NCBI RefSeq assembly: GCF_025642135.1
Contig: NZ_CP106793.1
Coordinates: 1,488,001-1,552,000, forward strand
DNA: 64,000 bases
Direction: 5' to 3'
Origin: Streptomyces cynarae
GTDB lineage: Bacteria; Actinomycetota; Actinomycetes; Streptomycetales; Streptomycetaceae
In this document: positions 1-9,137 of the stretch, one piece after another
Position numbering within the stretch: the first letter of the stretch is position 1
Layout of the letters: each line of letters opens with the position of its first letter
Program-made: the position numbers and the translations under genes
The notes under the pieces: model-generated
Told to the model about the DNA's origin: nothing
The model's database searches: none
What the model saw: only the letters and a program-made list of their open reading frames with translations

Positions 1-157
1 CCCGGCCGGGCGGTTCCGGCGCGGGCGGCCGAAGCCGGTTCGGCCGTGCGTCCGTTGTCCGCGTACGGGACGGTCGCCCGCGGCGGCGTTCGACCGGTGC
101 TGGTTGCGCGCACTTCTCCCCCGTACATGTCCGGGCGGGCGTACGGGGGATGGGGGA

Positions 158-175
158 CGCCACGCGCGCGTGACG
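158..175. repeat. near-palindromic CACGCGCGCGTG motif upstream of phoD
   Basis: This 18-base motif matches, with one mismatch, the perfect palindrome CGCCACGCGCGCGTGGCG at 14122-14139 upstream of the APC permease gene. Its position in a promoter region suggests a shared operator, but no regulator is known to me for it. Confidence 0.35.
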
Positions 176-206
176 CGTGTCCTTCACCGTGCGGCCGGGG
201 TCCGTT

Positions 207-228
207 GTTCACTTGCGGTTTCCGTGCG
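207..228 (+). promoter_or_regulatory. candidate PHO box upstream of phoD
   Basis: Two adjacent 11-base units, GTTCACTTGCG and GTTTCCGTGCG, resemble the direct-repeat units bound by PhoP in Streptomyces (GTTCACC-like, 11-base period). They lie about 70 bases before the phoD start, a sensible site for phosphate-starvation activation. The second unit is degenerate, so this is a candidate only. Confidence 0.4.
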
Positions 229-294
229 CGCCGCTGCGCACCAGTAGGTGTTGCGGTGCCCATTGGCCGGAATACGTCCCTGGAGGCGCATCCC

Positions 295-1881
295 ATGTCA
301 CACCGTCCCTTCCCCGGCCGCCGCAGCGTACTGCGCGGCTCCCTGGCCGCTTCGGCGGCCCTGACCCTGCCCACCGCGCTCGGCGCGGCGCCGGCGTTCT
401 CCCTGTCGGGACGCCCGAAGGCGGGATGGGGCGTCCAGGCCGGCGACGTGACCGCCCACTCCGGTCTGGTCTGGGTGCGCTCGGACCGCCCGGCCCGGAT
501 GATCGTCGAGACCGCCGCGACGGAGTCGTTCCGCGACCCGCGCAGATGGCACGGGCCGCTGCTGGGCCCGGACACCGACTTCACCGGCACCACGCGGCTG
601 CACGGGCTGCCCGCCGGCGAGCAGATCCACTACCGTGTGCTGCTGGCCGACCCGGACGACCCGCGCCGCACCGGCGAGCCGGTGACCGGCACCTTCCGTA
701 CGACGCCTCTCCAGCGGCGCCGCGGGGTGCGGTTCCTGTGGTCGGGCGACCTGGCCGGGCAGGGCTGGGGCATCAACCCGGACCTCGGCGGTTACCGGAT
801 CTACGACGCGATGGCGAAGCTGGACCCGGACTTCTTCCTGTGCAGCGGTGACAACATCTACGCCGACGGTCCCATCTCGGCCACCCAGGCCCTGCCCGAC
901 GGCAGCACCTGGCGGAACATCACCACCGAGGAGAAGTCCAAGGTCGCCGAGACCCTGGCCGAGTACCGCGGCAACTTCCGCTACAACCTGCTCGACGAGA
1001 ACCTGAAGCGGTTCAACGCTCAAGTGCCCTCGATCATCCAGTGGGACGACCACGAGGTGCGCAACAACTGGTACCCGGGCGAGGTGATCGCCTCCTCCGA
1101 CACCCGCTACACCGAGAAGAGCATCGACGTGCTCGCCGCCCGGGCCCGGCGCGCGTTCAGCGAGTACTTCCCGATCTCGACGCTGCAGCCGGGCGACGAG
1201 CACGGCCGGGTCTACCGGGTCATGCGGCACGGCCCCCTGCTGGACGTGTTCGTGCTGGACATGCGCACCTACCGCGATGCCAACTCCCCCGACAACCAGA
1301 CGGTCGACCCGCAGGGCATCCTCGGTGCCGAGCAACTGAAATGGCTCAAGCGGGAGTTGGCGGCGTCCCGCGCGGTGTGGAAGGTGATCGCCGCCGACAT
1401 GCCGCTCGGCCTGGTCGTCCCGGACCCCATGGAGAACAAGCCCAACTTCGAGGCCGTGGCGCAGGGCGACCCGGGCGCCCCGCTCGGGCGGGAGCTGCAG
1501 ATCGCGGAGCTGCTGCGGTTCATCAAGCACCGGAGGATCACGGGCACGCTGTGGCTGACGGCCGACGTGCACCACACCTCGGCGCAGCACTACCACCCCT
1601 CGCGGGCGGCCTTCACCGATTTCGAGCCGTTCTGGGAGTTCGTCTCGGGCCCGCTCAACGCCGGCGCGTTCCCGGCGAGCGCGCTCGACGGCACGTTCGG
1701 CCCCGAGCGGGTGTTCGTGAAGGCGCCGACCGCCTCGAACGTCTCCCCCGCCGGCGGTTACCAGTTCTTCGGTGAGGTCGACATCGACGGCGACAGCGGT
1801 GAGTTGACGGTCCGTCTGCGCGAGCAGGACGGCACGGTTCTGTTCACCCAGGTGCTGCAGCCGGGTCGCGTGGGCCAGTAA
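295..1881 (+). CDS. phoD: alkaline phosphatase D family protein, Tat-secreted
   Basis: This 528-residue protein matches the PhoD family of calcium/iron-dependent phosphomonoesterases/phosphodiesterases that scavenge phosphate outside the cell. The start is ATG 295, preceded by a good ribosome site (CTGGAGG, about 10 bases upstream); the open frame extends further upstream but that part is not protein-like. The N-terminus carries a twin-arginine signal, RRSVLRG at residues 9-15, followed by an Ala-rich hydrophobic stretch. A PhoD N-terminal beta domain precedes the catalytic domain, with SGDNIYADG near residue 184, WDDHEVRNNW near 250 and the histidine-rich TADVHHTS near 421 as metal-binding or catalytic segments. 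A possible PHO box lies upstream, and a hairpin follows the gene. Confidence 0.93.
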   Translation: MSHRPFPGRRSVLRGSLAASAALTLPTALGAAPAFSLSGRPKAGWGVQAGDVTAHSGLVWVRSDRPARMIVETAATESFRDPRRWHGPLLGPDTDFTGTTRLHGLPAGEQIHYRVLLADPDDPRRTGEPVTGTFRTTPLQRRRGVRFLWSGDLAGQGWGINPDLGGYRIYDAMAKLDPDFFLCSGDNIYADGPISATQALPDGSTWRNITTEEKSKVAETLAEYRGNFRYNLLDENLKRFNAQVPSIIQWDDHEVRNNWYPGEVIASSDTRYTEKSIDVLAARARRAFSEYFPISTLQPGDEHGRVYRVMRHGPLLDVFVLDMRTYRDANSPDNQTVDPQGILGAEQLKWLKRELAASRAVWKVIAADMPLGLVVPDPMENKPNFEAVAQGDPGAPLGRELQIAELLRFIKHRRITGTLWLTADVHHTSAQHYHPSRAAFTDFEPFWEFVSGPLNAGAFPASALDGTFGPERVFVKAPTASNVSPAGGYQFFGEVDIDGDSGELTVRLREQDGTVLFTQVLQPGRVGQ

Positions 1882-1915
1882 CGGGCCCGCCGCTTCGGCT
1901 ACCCTCGATCACCGC

Positions 1916-1948
1916 GCCGCGCACCGGTGTCATCCCCCGGTGCGCGGC
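1916..1948 (+). terminator. hairpin downstream of phoD
   Basis: A perfect 12-base inverted repeat (1916-1927 with 1937-1948) and a 9-base loop start 35 bases after the phoD stop. There is no U-tract, as is usual for actinobacterial terminators. Confidence 0.55.
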
Positions 1949-2070
1949 ACCGCGGACGCCGCCGCCTGCGCCCTCTCGTACAACAGGCAACAAAAGGGAC
2001 GGATCTACACTTAACCGATCAGTCACAAAGCGTTCGCGATCACGCAACACCCTTCCTGCACAGTACTTGC

Positions 2071-3495
2071 ATGACTCCAGACATGTCTGATGTGAGGCGC
2101 GCCAAGAACGGCCGCCCGGTGCACCACTGGCGACGCGACCTGGTGGAACTCGCCGCCCTGTTCACGGCGGTCGCGGTGGCGGACGTGACGGCCAACCTGG
2201 TCGGGCACGGGCCCGACGGCCCCGCCCTCCTCGTGATCTCGGCGGTGGCGCTGGTGGCGACGGCCGGGTTCCACGCATGGTGGTCACGCCGCCACGGCCA
2301 TGCGCCGCCCTCGGTCGATACCGGCGCCCGGCCGCTCCCCGAGGCGGAGCAGGCCGGGCCGTCCGGGACCGACGGGGCGAGCACACTGTGGCGGATGCGG
2401 ACGACGGTGAAGGACGAGCCGGGCTCGCTGGCCGCGCTGTGCACGGCGCTGGCGAGGCTGCGCATCGACATCCTCAGCCTCCAGACACACCCGCTGGCGC
2501 ACGGCACGGTCGACGAGTTCCTGCTGCGGGCGCCCGCCGGCGTGGAGGCCGGCGAGGTCACCCGGGCCGTGTCGCAGGCCGGCGGCGACGGGACCTGGAT
2601 CGAGCGGGCCGACGCACACGACCTGGTGGACGTCCCGACCCGGGTACTCGGACTCGCCGCGCGCACCGCCCTGGACGCGGCCGAACTCCCCCTCGCCCTG
2701 CGGCAGTTGCTCGGCCGGTGCACCATCCGCTCCCTGCCCGCCGTCTCCCCCGGCTCCGGCCGGGCCCAGGAGGAGGCTCCCGTCGAGGGCACCCTGGAGG
2801 ACACGGTGATGCGGCTGCGGGCGCCGGAAGGCGGGGTGATCACGGTGGAGCGGCCGTATCTGCCGTTCACACCCACGGAGTTCGCGCGGGCACGCGCGCT
2901 GGTGGATCTGGACACGCGGCTCGGTCCGCGCATCCCGCGCAGCCAGGACGTGCTGACGCTGCCGGAAGGCAACGCGATCACCGTGCGGCGAGCCGACACC
3001 TCCGACCTGAAGGCGGCGAAGGAGATGCACGCCCGCTGCTCGGCGCGCACGCTGGGCATGCGCTACCACGGGCCGGTCCATGACGCGGACCGCTACCTGG
3101 GCCACCTGCTCAGCCCGCGCTTCGGACGCACCCTGGCCGTGCAGACCGGATCGGGCCGCATCGTCGGCCTCGGCCATCTGCTGTGGGACGGCGACGAGAC
3201 GGAGGTCGCGCTGCTCGTCGAGGACGAGTGGCAGCGGCGCGGCATCGGCAGCGAACTCCTCGGCCGTCTGGTGTCGATGGCGGTCGAGGCGGGCTGCGAG
3301 AACGTCTACGCGGTCACGCAGGCGTCCAACACGGGCATGGTCGCCGCGATGCGCGGCCTCGGCCTGCCCCTCGACTACCAGATCGAGGAAGGCACCCTCG
3401 TCATCACGGCCCGCCTGGACGCGACCCCGGTCGCGTCCCGTCTGCCGTACGGCGAGGCGTTCGAGCGGCCCGGCTCGAGGGGCCCGCGCGACTGA
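2071..3495 (+). CDS. GNAT acetyltransferase with ACT domain and N-terminal membrane segments
   Basis: A 474-residue multidomain protein. Residues about 20-70 contain two hydrophobic segments, and an Arg/His-rich loop follows them. Residues about 110-195 form an ACT domain (MRTTVKDEPGSLAALC opening), a fold that normally binds amino acids. Residues about 310-450 form a GNAT domain with the acetyl-CoA signature QRRGIGSELL. ACT-GNAT fusions are known in actinobacteria as amino-acid-regulated protein lysine acetyltransferases, so this may acetylate proteins such as acyl-CoA synthetases under amino acid control. The membrane-like N-terminus is less usual. ATG 2071 is chosen because the codons upstream look non-coding; a later ATG at 2083 is possible. 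The gene runs into a strong shared terminator. Confidence 0.75.
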   Translation: MTPDMSDVRRAKNGRPVHHWRRDLVELAALFTAVAVADVTANLVGHGPDGPALLVISAVALVATAGFHAWWSRRHGHAPPSVDTGARPLPEAEQAGPSGTDGASTLWRMRTTVKDEPGSLAALCTALARLRIDILSLQTHPLAHGTVDEFLLRAPAGVEAGEVTRAVSQAGGDGTWIERADAHDLVDVPTRVLGLAARTALDAAELPLALRQLLGRCTIRSLPAVSPGSGRAQEEAPVEGTLEDTVMRLRAPEGGVITVERPYLPFTPTEFARARALVDLDTRLGPRIPRSQDVLTLPEGNAITVRRADTSDLKAAKEMHARCSARTLGMRYHGPVHDADRYLGHLLSPRFGRTLAVQTGSGRIVGLGHLLWDGDETEVALLVEDEWQRRGIGSELLGRLVSMAVEAGCENVYAVTQASNTGMVAAMRGLGLPLDYQIEEGTLVITARLDATPVASRLPYGEAFERPGSRGPRD

Positions 3496-3520
3496 CGACG
3501 CGCCCACGCACGTCGGACGG

Positions 3521-3553
3521 GGAACGGCCCGGCGCACTCCGCCGGGCCGTTCC
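3521..3553. terminator. bidirectional terminator between convergent genes
   Basis: A perfect 14-base inverted repeat (3521-3534 with 3540-3553, GGAACGGCCCGGCG arm) with a 5-base loop sits between the ends of the acetyltransferase and trans-sulfuration genes. It would serve both strands. Confidence 0.8.
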
Positions 3554-3573
3554 GCATGCCGGGACCGGGCCCG

Positions 3574-4791
3574 CTAGCGGCCGGCCATCTCCTCCCGGCG
3601 CCGATCGCCTCCGACCTGTTCCGCTCCCAGGGACCGCTCCAGGTCGGCCCACAGGTCCTCGACGTCCTCGAGGCCCACCGACAGCCGCAGCAACCGGTCA
3701 CTGACCCCGGCGCCCCGGCGGTCCTCGGCGTCGACGATGCGGTGGCTGATGGACGCCGGATGCTGGATGAGGGTGTCGACACTGCCGAGGCTCACCGCGG
3801 GCGTGATCAGACGCACCCCGGCGATCACCGCGTGGGGATCCCCGTGCACCTCGAAGGCGACCATCGCGCCCCCGATGCGGGGGTAGTGGACGCGCGCGAT
3901 CCGCGGGTCGGCCGCGAGGCGGCGGGCCAGTTCGGCGGCGGTGGCGGACGCCGCCCGCACCCTTACCGGCAGCGTCGCGAGGCCGCGGAGCAGCAGATAG
4001 CCGGCGAGCGGATGCAGCACCCCACCCGTCGCGAAGCGCACCTGCCGCAGCCTGCGTGCCAGTTCCTCGTCGCAGGCCACCACCCCGCCCATCACGTCGC
4101 CGTGCCCGCCGAGGTACTTGGTGGCACTGTGCAGCACAAGGCGCGCCCCCTGCTCGACGGGCCGCTGCAGCACGGGCGTGGCGAAGGTGTTGTCCACCAG
4201 CAGCGGAATCGAGCCGCACGCGTGCGCGACCGCCCGCAGGTCGACCTCCGCGAGCGTCGGGTTGGCCGGGGACTCGACCATGACCAGGCCGGTGTCCGGG
4301 CGCAGCGCCTCCTCGATACCCGCCGGGTCGGTCCAGGTCACCTCGGAGCCCAGCAGGCCGGCGGTCAGGAGGTGGTCACTGCAGCCGTACAACGGTCGGA
4401 CGGCGACGACATGCCGCAGCCCCAGCGCGCCCCGGGCGAGCAGCACGGCACTCAGGGCGGCCATGCCGCTGGCGAACGCGACCGCGCTCTCGGTGCCCTC
4501 CAGCCGGGCGAGCGCGGTCTCGAAGCGGGCGACGGTCGGGTTGCCGAGCCGTCCGTAGACGGGCGGGCCAACCAGTTCGGCGCCGTCGGCCGCGAAGGCG
4601 TCGAGGCGCGCGGCCTCGCCCCTGCTGTCCGGGGAGGGGTAGGTGGTGGACAGGTCCAGGGGCGGCGCGTGCAGCCCCAGGGCGACGAGGTCCTCGCGCC
4701 CGGCGTGCACGGCCTCGGTGGCGAGCGCCCGGTGCCCGGACGGACCGCCCGCGGGGAATCCGTTCCGCGTGTCATGAGTACGGGAATCCAT
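3574..4791 (-). CDS. PLP-dependent trans-sulfuration enzyme (cystathionine gamma-synthase/lyase family)
   Basis: This 405-residue protein belongs to the Cys/Met metabolism PLP enzyme family, which makes or cleaves cystathionine or handles related sulfur substrates. The PLP-binding lysine is seen in [11 protein letters not shown] (Lys about 225), and the substrate-side [12 protein letters not shown] segment lies near 165. The length fits the family. Substrate cannot be decided between cystathionine gamma-synthase, gamma-lyase and methionine gamma-lyase. ATG 4791 is preferred over GTG 4809, although neither has a clear ribosome site. It is divergent from an Lrp-type regulator with only about 60 bases between, so that regulator probably controls it. 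Confidence 0.85.
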   Translation of the reverse strand: MDSRTHDTRNGFPAGGPSGHRALATEAVHAGREDLVALGLHAPPLDLSTTYPSPDSRGEAARLDAFAADGAELVGPPVYGRLGNPTVARFETALARLEGTESAVAFASGMAALSAVLLARGALGLRHVVAVRPLYGCSDHLLTAGLLGSEVTWTDPAGIEEALRPDTGLVMVESPANPTLAEVDLRAVAHACGSIPLLVDNTFATPVLQRPVEQGARLVLHSATKYLGGHGDVMGGVVACDEELARRLRQVRFATGGVLHPLAGYLLLRGLATLPVRVRAASATAAELARRLAADPRIARVHYPRIGGAMVAFEVHGDPHAVIAGVRLITPAVSLGSVDTLIQHPASISHRIVDAEDRRGAGVSDRLLRLSVGLEDVEDLWADLERSLGAEQVGGDRRREEMAGR

Positions 4792-4851
4792 GGACGGCAG
4801 ACTGAACACCGGCCGGGCTCACGGCGGCAAAACCCGTGTTACGTTCGACGC

Positions 4852-5337
4852 ATGGCCGAATCCGTCGTACTGGACCCGGTGGACCTGCATCTGCTGCGGC
4901 TTTTGCAGAACGACGCCCGGGCCACCTACCGCGATCTCGCCGCTCAGGTCGGGGTCGCGCCCTCGACCTGCCTGGACCGGGTGGCCCGGCTGCGCCGCTC
5001 GGGCGTGATCCTCGGCCATCAACTGCGGCTGGACCCCGCGAAGCTGGGGCGCGGCCTGGAAGCGCTGCTGTCGGTGCAGGTCAGACCGCACCGGCGGGAG
5101 CTGGTCGGTCCGTTCGTGGAGCGCATCCGGGCGCTGCCCGAGTCCCGTACCGTCTTCCACCTCACCGGCCCGGACGACTACCTCGTGCATGTCGCGGTCG
5201 CGGACATGGCGGATCTTCAGCGACTGGTGCTCGACGAGTTCACGGCACGGCGGGAAGTGGCTCGGGTGGAGACCCGGTTGATCTTCCAGCAGTGGGACTG
5301 CGGCCCGCTGCTCCCCCCGGGACAAGCCACCGCGTGA
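4852..5337 (+). CDS. Lrp/AsnC family regulator
   Basis: A 161-residue protein with an N-terminal winged helix-turn-helix (VGVAPSTCLDRVARLRRSGV, about residues 30-50) and a C-terminal RAM/ligand-binding domain (about 70-150). Family members form dimers to octamers that sense amino acids. The start ATG 4852 leaves a 60-base divergent promoter region shared with the trans-sulfuration gene, which is its likely target and suggests a sulfur amino acid ligand. This link is inferred from position only. Confidence 0.88.
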   Translation: MAESVVLDPVDLHLLRLLQNDARATYRDLAAQVGVAPSTCLDRVARLRRSGVILGHQLRLDPAKLGRGLEALLSVQVRPHRRELVGPFVERIRALPESRTVFHLTGPDDYLVHVAVADMADLQRLVLDEFTARREVARVETRLIFQQWDCGPLLPPGQATA

Positions 5338-5423
5338 ACCATGCCGAAACCCGCTGGGCAGAGGGTAAGCCGAGCGCTGAATCCGCGTGACGCGCACCAC
5401 GTGGCCGTATGAGGATTGTCCGC

Positions 5424-7118
5424 ATGTCTGACACGACCACAAGCCCTCTGCCCCGGGAGGTCGCCGACGCCTACGTCGACGACCTCGTCGCCCTCGACCC
5501 GGTCACCGGCACGTATCTCGGGGTGAAGGAGAGTTCGAGCAAGCTGCCCGACACCTCGCCCGCGGGCCAGCAGGCGCTCGCCGAGCTGGCGCGGGAGACC
5601 CTCGCCCGGCTCGACGAGGCGGAGCGCCGGCCGGGCGCGGACAGTGACATCGAGCGCCGGTGCGCGCGTCTGCTGCGCGAGCGGCTCACTGCCGAACTCG
5701 CCGTGCACGAGGCCGACGAGGGCCTGAGGGCGGTGAGCAACCTCTCGTCCCCGGTGCACTCCGTGCGCAACGTCTTCACCATCACCCCCGTGGCGACGGA
5801 GGAGGACTGGTCGGCGGTCGCCGAGCGGCTGCGCGCCGTGCCGGCCGCCCTGCGGGGCTACCGCGAGTCCCTGGTCCTCGGCCTGGAGCGCAAGCTCCAC
5901 GCCGGTCCGCGCCCGACCGCGACCTTCGTCGAGCAGCTCACCGACTGGTCGGACACGGACGGCCAGGGCCGCGGCTGGTTCGAGGGCTTCGCCTCCCAGG
6001 GCCCCGACGCGCTGCGTGCGGAGCTGGACGAGGCCGCCCGCGCGGCGACCGCTGCCGTCACGGAGCTGAGGGACTGGATGCGCGACGTGTACGCGCCGAC
6101 GATCGAGGGCGCGCCGGACACGGTCGGCCGTGAGCGTTACGCCCGTTTCGCCCGCTACTTCAACGGGACGGACCTGGACCTCGACGAGGCGTACGCGTAC
6201 GGCTGGTCGGAGTACCACCGCATCCTCGGCGAGATGAAGAAGGAGGCCGAGAAGGTCCTGCCCGGCGCCGCGACCCCGTGGGTGGCGCTCGCTCACCTGG
6301 ACGAGCACGGCACCCACATCGAGGGCGTCGAAGAGGTCCGGGCCTGGTTGCAGGGGCTGATGGACGAGGCGATCGACGCATTGGACGGAACGCACTTCGA
6401 ACTCGCCGAGCGGGTGCGGAAGGTCGAGTCGTGCATCGCGCCGCCCGGCAGCGCCGCGGCACCCTACTACACGGCTCCCTCCGCGGACTTCTCCCGCCCG
6501 GGCCGCACCTGGCTGCCGACGATGGGGCAGAACCGCTTCCCGGTCTACGACCTCGTCTCGACCTGGTACCACGAGGGCGTCCCCGGCCACCACCTCCAGC
6601 TCGCACAGTGGGCGCACGTGGCCGACGACCTCTCCCGCTACCAGGCGACGGTGGGCATCGTCAGCGCCAACGCGGAGGGCTGGGCGCTGTACGCCGAGCG
6701 CCTGATGGACGAACTGGGCTTCCTCACCGACCCGGAGCGGCGCCTCGGCTACCTGGACGCCCAGATGATGCGGGCGCTGCGGGTCATCGTCGACATCGGC
6801 ATGCACCTGGGACTTCAGATCCCGGCGGACTCGCCGTTCCACCCGGGCGAGCGCTGGACGCCGGAGCTGGCGCACGAGTTCTTCGGCTCCCACAGCAGCC
6901 GTCCGGCGGACTTCGTGGAGAGCGAGCTGATCCGCTACCTGTCGATGCCGGGCCAGGCGATCGGATACAAGCTGGGCGAGCGGGCCTGGCTGCTGGGCCG
7001 CGAGAAGGCCCGGGAGCGGCACGGCGACGCGTTCGACGCGAAGGCGTGGCACATGGCGGCGCTCTCGCAGGGCTCGCTGGGCCTGGACGATCTGGTGGAC
7101 GAACTGTCCCGCCTCTGA
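5424..7118 (+). CDS. DUF885 family protein, putative zinc carboxypeptidase-like hydrolase
   Basis: A 564-residue cytoplasmic protein of the DUF885 family; no signal peptide is seen. The family carries a metallopeptidase-like motif, here HEGVPGHH at about residues 383-390, with further conserved Glu in NAEGWALYAERLMDELG about 50 residues later, a layout like that of gluzincins. The function of bacterial members is not settled. The start is ATG 5424; GTG/ATG codons a few residues upstream are less likely. It stands alone, ending in a bidirectional terminator. Confidence 0.83.
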   Translation: MSDTTTSPLPREVADAYVDDLVALDPVTGTYLGVKESSSKLPDTSPAGQQALAELARETLARLDEAERRPGADSDIERRCARLLRERLTAELAVHEADEGLRAVSNLSSPVHSVRNVFTITPVATEEDWSAVAERLRAVPAALRGYRESLVLGLERKLHAGPRPTATFVEQLTDWSDTDGQGRGWFEGFASQGPDALRAELDEAARAATAAVTELRDWMRDVYAPTIEGAPDTVGRERYARFARYFNGTDLDLDEAYAYGWSEYHRILGEMKKEAEKVLPGAATPWVALAHLDEHGTHIEGVEEVRAWLQGLMDEAIDALDGTHFELAERVRKVESCIAPPGSAAAPYYTAPSADFSRPGRTWLPTMGQNRFPVYDLVSTWYHEGVPGHHLQLAQWAHVADDLSRYQATVGIVSANAEGWALYAERLMDELGFLTDPERRLGYLDAQMMRALRVIVDIGMHLGLQIPADSPFHPGERWTPELAHEFFGSHSSRPADFVESELIRYLSMPGQAIGYKLGERAWLLGREKARERHGDAFDAKAWHMAALSQGSLGLDDLVDELSRL

Positions 7119-7125
7119 TCGCGCG

Positions 7126-7160
7126 CTGACGGCCGGATCTCCGCCGGGTCCGGCCGTCAG
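7126..7160. terminator. bidirectional hairpin terminator
   Basis: A perfect 12-base inverted repeat (7126-7137 with 7149-7160, CTGACGGCCGGA arm) with an 11-base loop lies between convergent genes and slightly overlaps the SDR stop codon. Confidence 0.75.
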
Positions 7161-8011
7161 CGGCGGAAGCCGCCCTCCGAGCCGATGACCTGACCGGTGA
7201 TCCAGGCCGCCTCGTCCGTGGCGAGCCAGGCGACGAGCCGGGCCGGATCGTCTGGCATGCCCCAGCGCCCGGCGGGGAACCGCGCGGCGACGGCCTCGTA
7301 GGCGTCACCGGTCAGGTAATCGGTGTCGACGGGGCCGGGGTTGACCGTGTTGACGGTGACGGCGTGCTCGGCGAGGGCCGTGGACAGCGAGCGCGTGACC
7401 GAGGCGAGGGCGCCCTTCTGGAGTGCGTACGCGATCTCGCCCGGCATCCCGTCCCCGAGGTCCTGCCCCGAGGTCATCATCACCACCCGCCCGCCCGGGG
7501 TGCCCGACGGCAGCCCGGCGCGCAGCCGGGCGTACGCCTGCACCAGGAGGAGCACCGAGCGGGTGTCCACGGCCCAGTGCGCGTCCAGCATGGCGGCGTC
7601 GACGGCCTCGAGGGTGCCGTCGCTGCCGCTGAGCGCGTGGTTGGCGACGAGGATGTCGATGCGTCCGCCCAGCGCCTCGGCGGCCCGCGTGATGAGCTCG
7701 GCAGGAGCCGCCGGGTCGGACAGGTCCGCGGGGCCGTCCGCCACGGGCGCGCCCGGGTCGCCGAGGGCCGCGCGCACTCCGGCGACCACCTCCTCGACCC
7801 GGTCGGCGCCCCAGGGCATGTCCGCGTCGTGCGGCACATGGTGGTGCAGATAGACCGCGGCGCCGTACGCGGCCAACCGCCGGGCCACCGCGTACCCGAT
7901 GCCGGCGCGCCGGCTCGCGCCGGTGACGAGGGCGGTGCGGCCGCGCAGGGGCAGAGGATCGCGTCGGAGCTCTTCGGGCGTGGGCTGCGGGAGTCGGGGC
8001 ACGGTCGCCAT
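7157..8011 (-). CDS. SDR family oxidoreductase
   Basis: A 284-residue short-chain dehydrogenase/reductase. The cofactor loop is TGASRRAGIG near residue 29, longer than the usual TGxxxGIG. The NAG-type motif is replaced by NHAL, and the catalytic YxxxK is seen as YALQK. The C-terminus ITGQVIGSEGGFRR is typical of the classical subfamily. Substrate is unknown. ATG 8011 (MATVPRLPQP) is chosen; the preceding in-frame codons are atypical. It lies next to a rhodanese gene on the same strand, about 65 bases downstream of it. Confidence 0.85.
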   Translation of the reverse strand: MATVPRLPQPTPEELRRDPLPLRGRTALVTGASRRAGIGYAVARRLAAYGAAVYLHHHVPHDADMPWGADRVEEVVAGVRAALGDPGAPVADGPADLSDPAAPAELITRAAEALGGRIDILVANHALSGSDGTLEAVDAAMLDAHWAVDTRSVLLLVQAYARLRAGLPSGTPGGRVVMMTSGQDLGDGMPGEIAYALQKGALASVTRSLSTALAEHAVTVNTVNPGPVDTDYLTGDAYEAVAARFPAGRWGMPDDPARLVAWLATDEAAWITGQVIGSEGGFRR

Positions 8012-8076
8012 GATGCGGACGGCGGGCGCCGCCCGCACCCGGTTTTCCCACGCCCCGGGGTGCGGTGGGCGGTCGC

Positions 8077-8547
8077 TCAGCAGCCGCAGTCCGCGTCCTG
8101 GACAGGTGCCGTCAGAGGGTCGGCGGCTCGCTGCCCGGGGCCCTGCCAGGTCTCGTACGCGAAGCCCTCGCGCACCCAGTACTCGAAGCCGCCCAGCATC
8201 TCCTTGACCCGGAAGCCCAGTTCGGCGAGGGCGAGGGCCGCGCGCGTCGCGCCGTTGCAGCCCGGGCCCCAGCAGTAGGTGACCACCGGCACCGCCCTGT
8301 CGAGGAGTTGCTCGGCATGTTCCGGGATGAGCGCGGTGGGCAGGTGCACCGCGCCGGGGATGTGGCCCTGGTCCCAGGCCGCGGTGGAGCGCGAGTCGAG
8401 GAGGACGAAACCGGGATCGCCGCCGGCCGTGAGCGCGGCGGCGACGTCGGACACGTCGGCGTGGAAGGCGAGGCTCGCCCGGAAGTGGGCGGCGGCGGTG
8501 GCCGGCGCGGCCGGGGGGACGCGCAGGACGGGGTTCTCGGTGGTCAT
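8077..8547 (-). CDS. rhodanese-like domain protein
   Basis: A 156-residue protein with one rhodanese domain (about residues 30-130): LLDSRSTAAWDQGHIPGAVHLP, then the active-site loop YCWGPGCNGATRA, which holds the catalytic cysteine. Such proteins transfer sulfane sulfur or act as thiol sensors. Two more cysteines end the protein (DADCGC). ATG 8547 is the start. It is divergent from an Lrp-type regulator, 136 bases apart, which probably controls it. This is the second Lrp beside a sulfur-related gene in 5 kb. Confidence 0.87.
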   Translation of the reverse strand: MTTENPVLRVPPAAPATAAAHFRASLAFHADVSDVAAALTAGGDPGFVLLDSRSTAAWDQGHIPGAVHLPTALIPEHAEQLLDRAVPVVTYCWGPGCNGATRAALALAELGFRVKEMLGGFEYWVREGFAYETWQGPGQRAADPLTAPVQDADCGC

Positions 8548-8683
8548 GCTGATGCTCAACGGGCCGACCTTTCCCTGGTGGAGTTGCCTGACCAGAAACC
8601 TACGGCGATCGATCACCTCTCTGAACGGACGATCGACGGCGTACATCTTGATCAGCCGGGGATTCCCCTGCTATCCCTCGGGA

Positions 8684-9130
8684 ATGACCGCCTATTCCCC
8701 GGACGCCACCGACTGGCGCATCCTCGATGTCCTCCAGCGCGACGCCCGCGCCACCTACGCCGAGCTGGCGCGCGCCGTGTCCATGTCCGCGAGCGCGGTC
8801 ACCGAACGGGTGCGACGGCTGGAGGAGGCCGGCGTCATCCAGGGGTACGCGGCGGTCGTCGACCCGGAGCGGCTGGGCCTGCCGATCCTGGCGTTCGTGC
8901 GGCTGCGCTACCCGAACGGCAACTACAAGCCGTTCCACGACCTCGTGGCCGCGACCCCCGAGATCCTGGAGGCGCACCACGTCACCGGCGACGACTGCTT
9001 CGTCATCAAGGTCGCGGCACGCTCCATGCGCCACCTGGAGGAGGTGTCGGGCAAGATCGGCACGCTGGGGTCGGTGACGACGAGTGTCGTGTACTCCTCG
9101 CCCCTCCCCCGCCGTTCTCTCGGCCGTTGA
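8684..9130 (+). CDS. Lrp/AsnC family regulator
   Basis: A 148-residue regulator with the Lrp architecture: HTH at about residues 25-50 (VSMSASAVTERVRRLEEAGV) and an effector domain with the GDDCFVIKV segment near 105. ATG 8684 follows TCGGGA. It is divergent from the rhodanese gene and convergent with sbcC, whose stop is only 7 bases away. The ligand is unknown. Confidence 0.87.
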   Translation: MTAYSPDATDWRILDVLQRDARATYAELARAVSMSASAVTERVRRLEEAGVIQGYAAVVDPERLGLPILAFVRLRYPNGNYKPFHDLVAATPEILEAHHVTGDDCFVIKVAARSMRHLEEVSGKIGTLGSVTTSVVYSSPLPRRSLGR

Positions 9131-9137
9131 CCGCCGC

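Noticed and set aside
298..1596. Long antisense frame opposite phoD
   Set aside because: Strand-symmetric open frames are expected in high-GC DNA; the translation has no family likeness, unlike PhoD.
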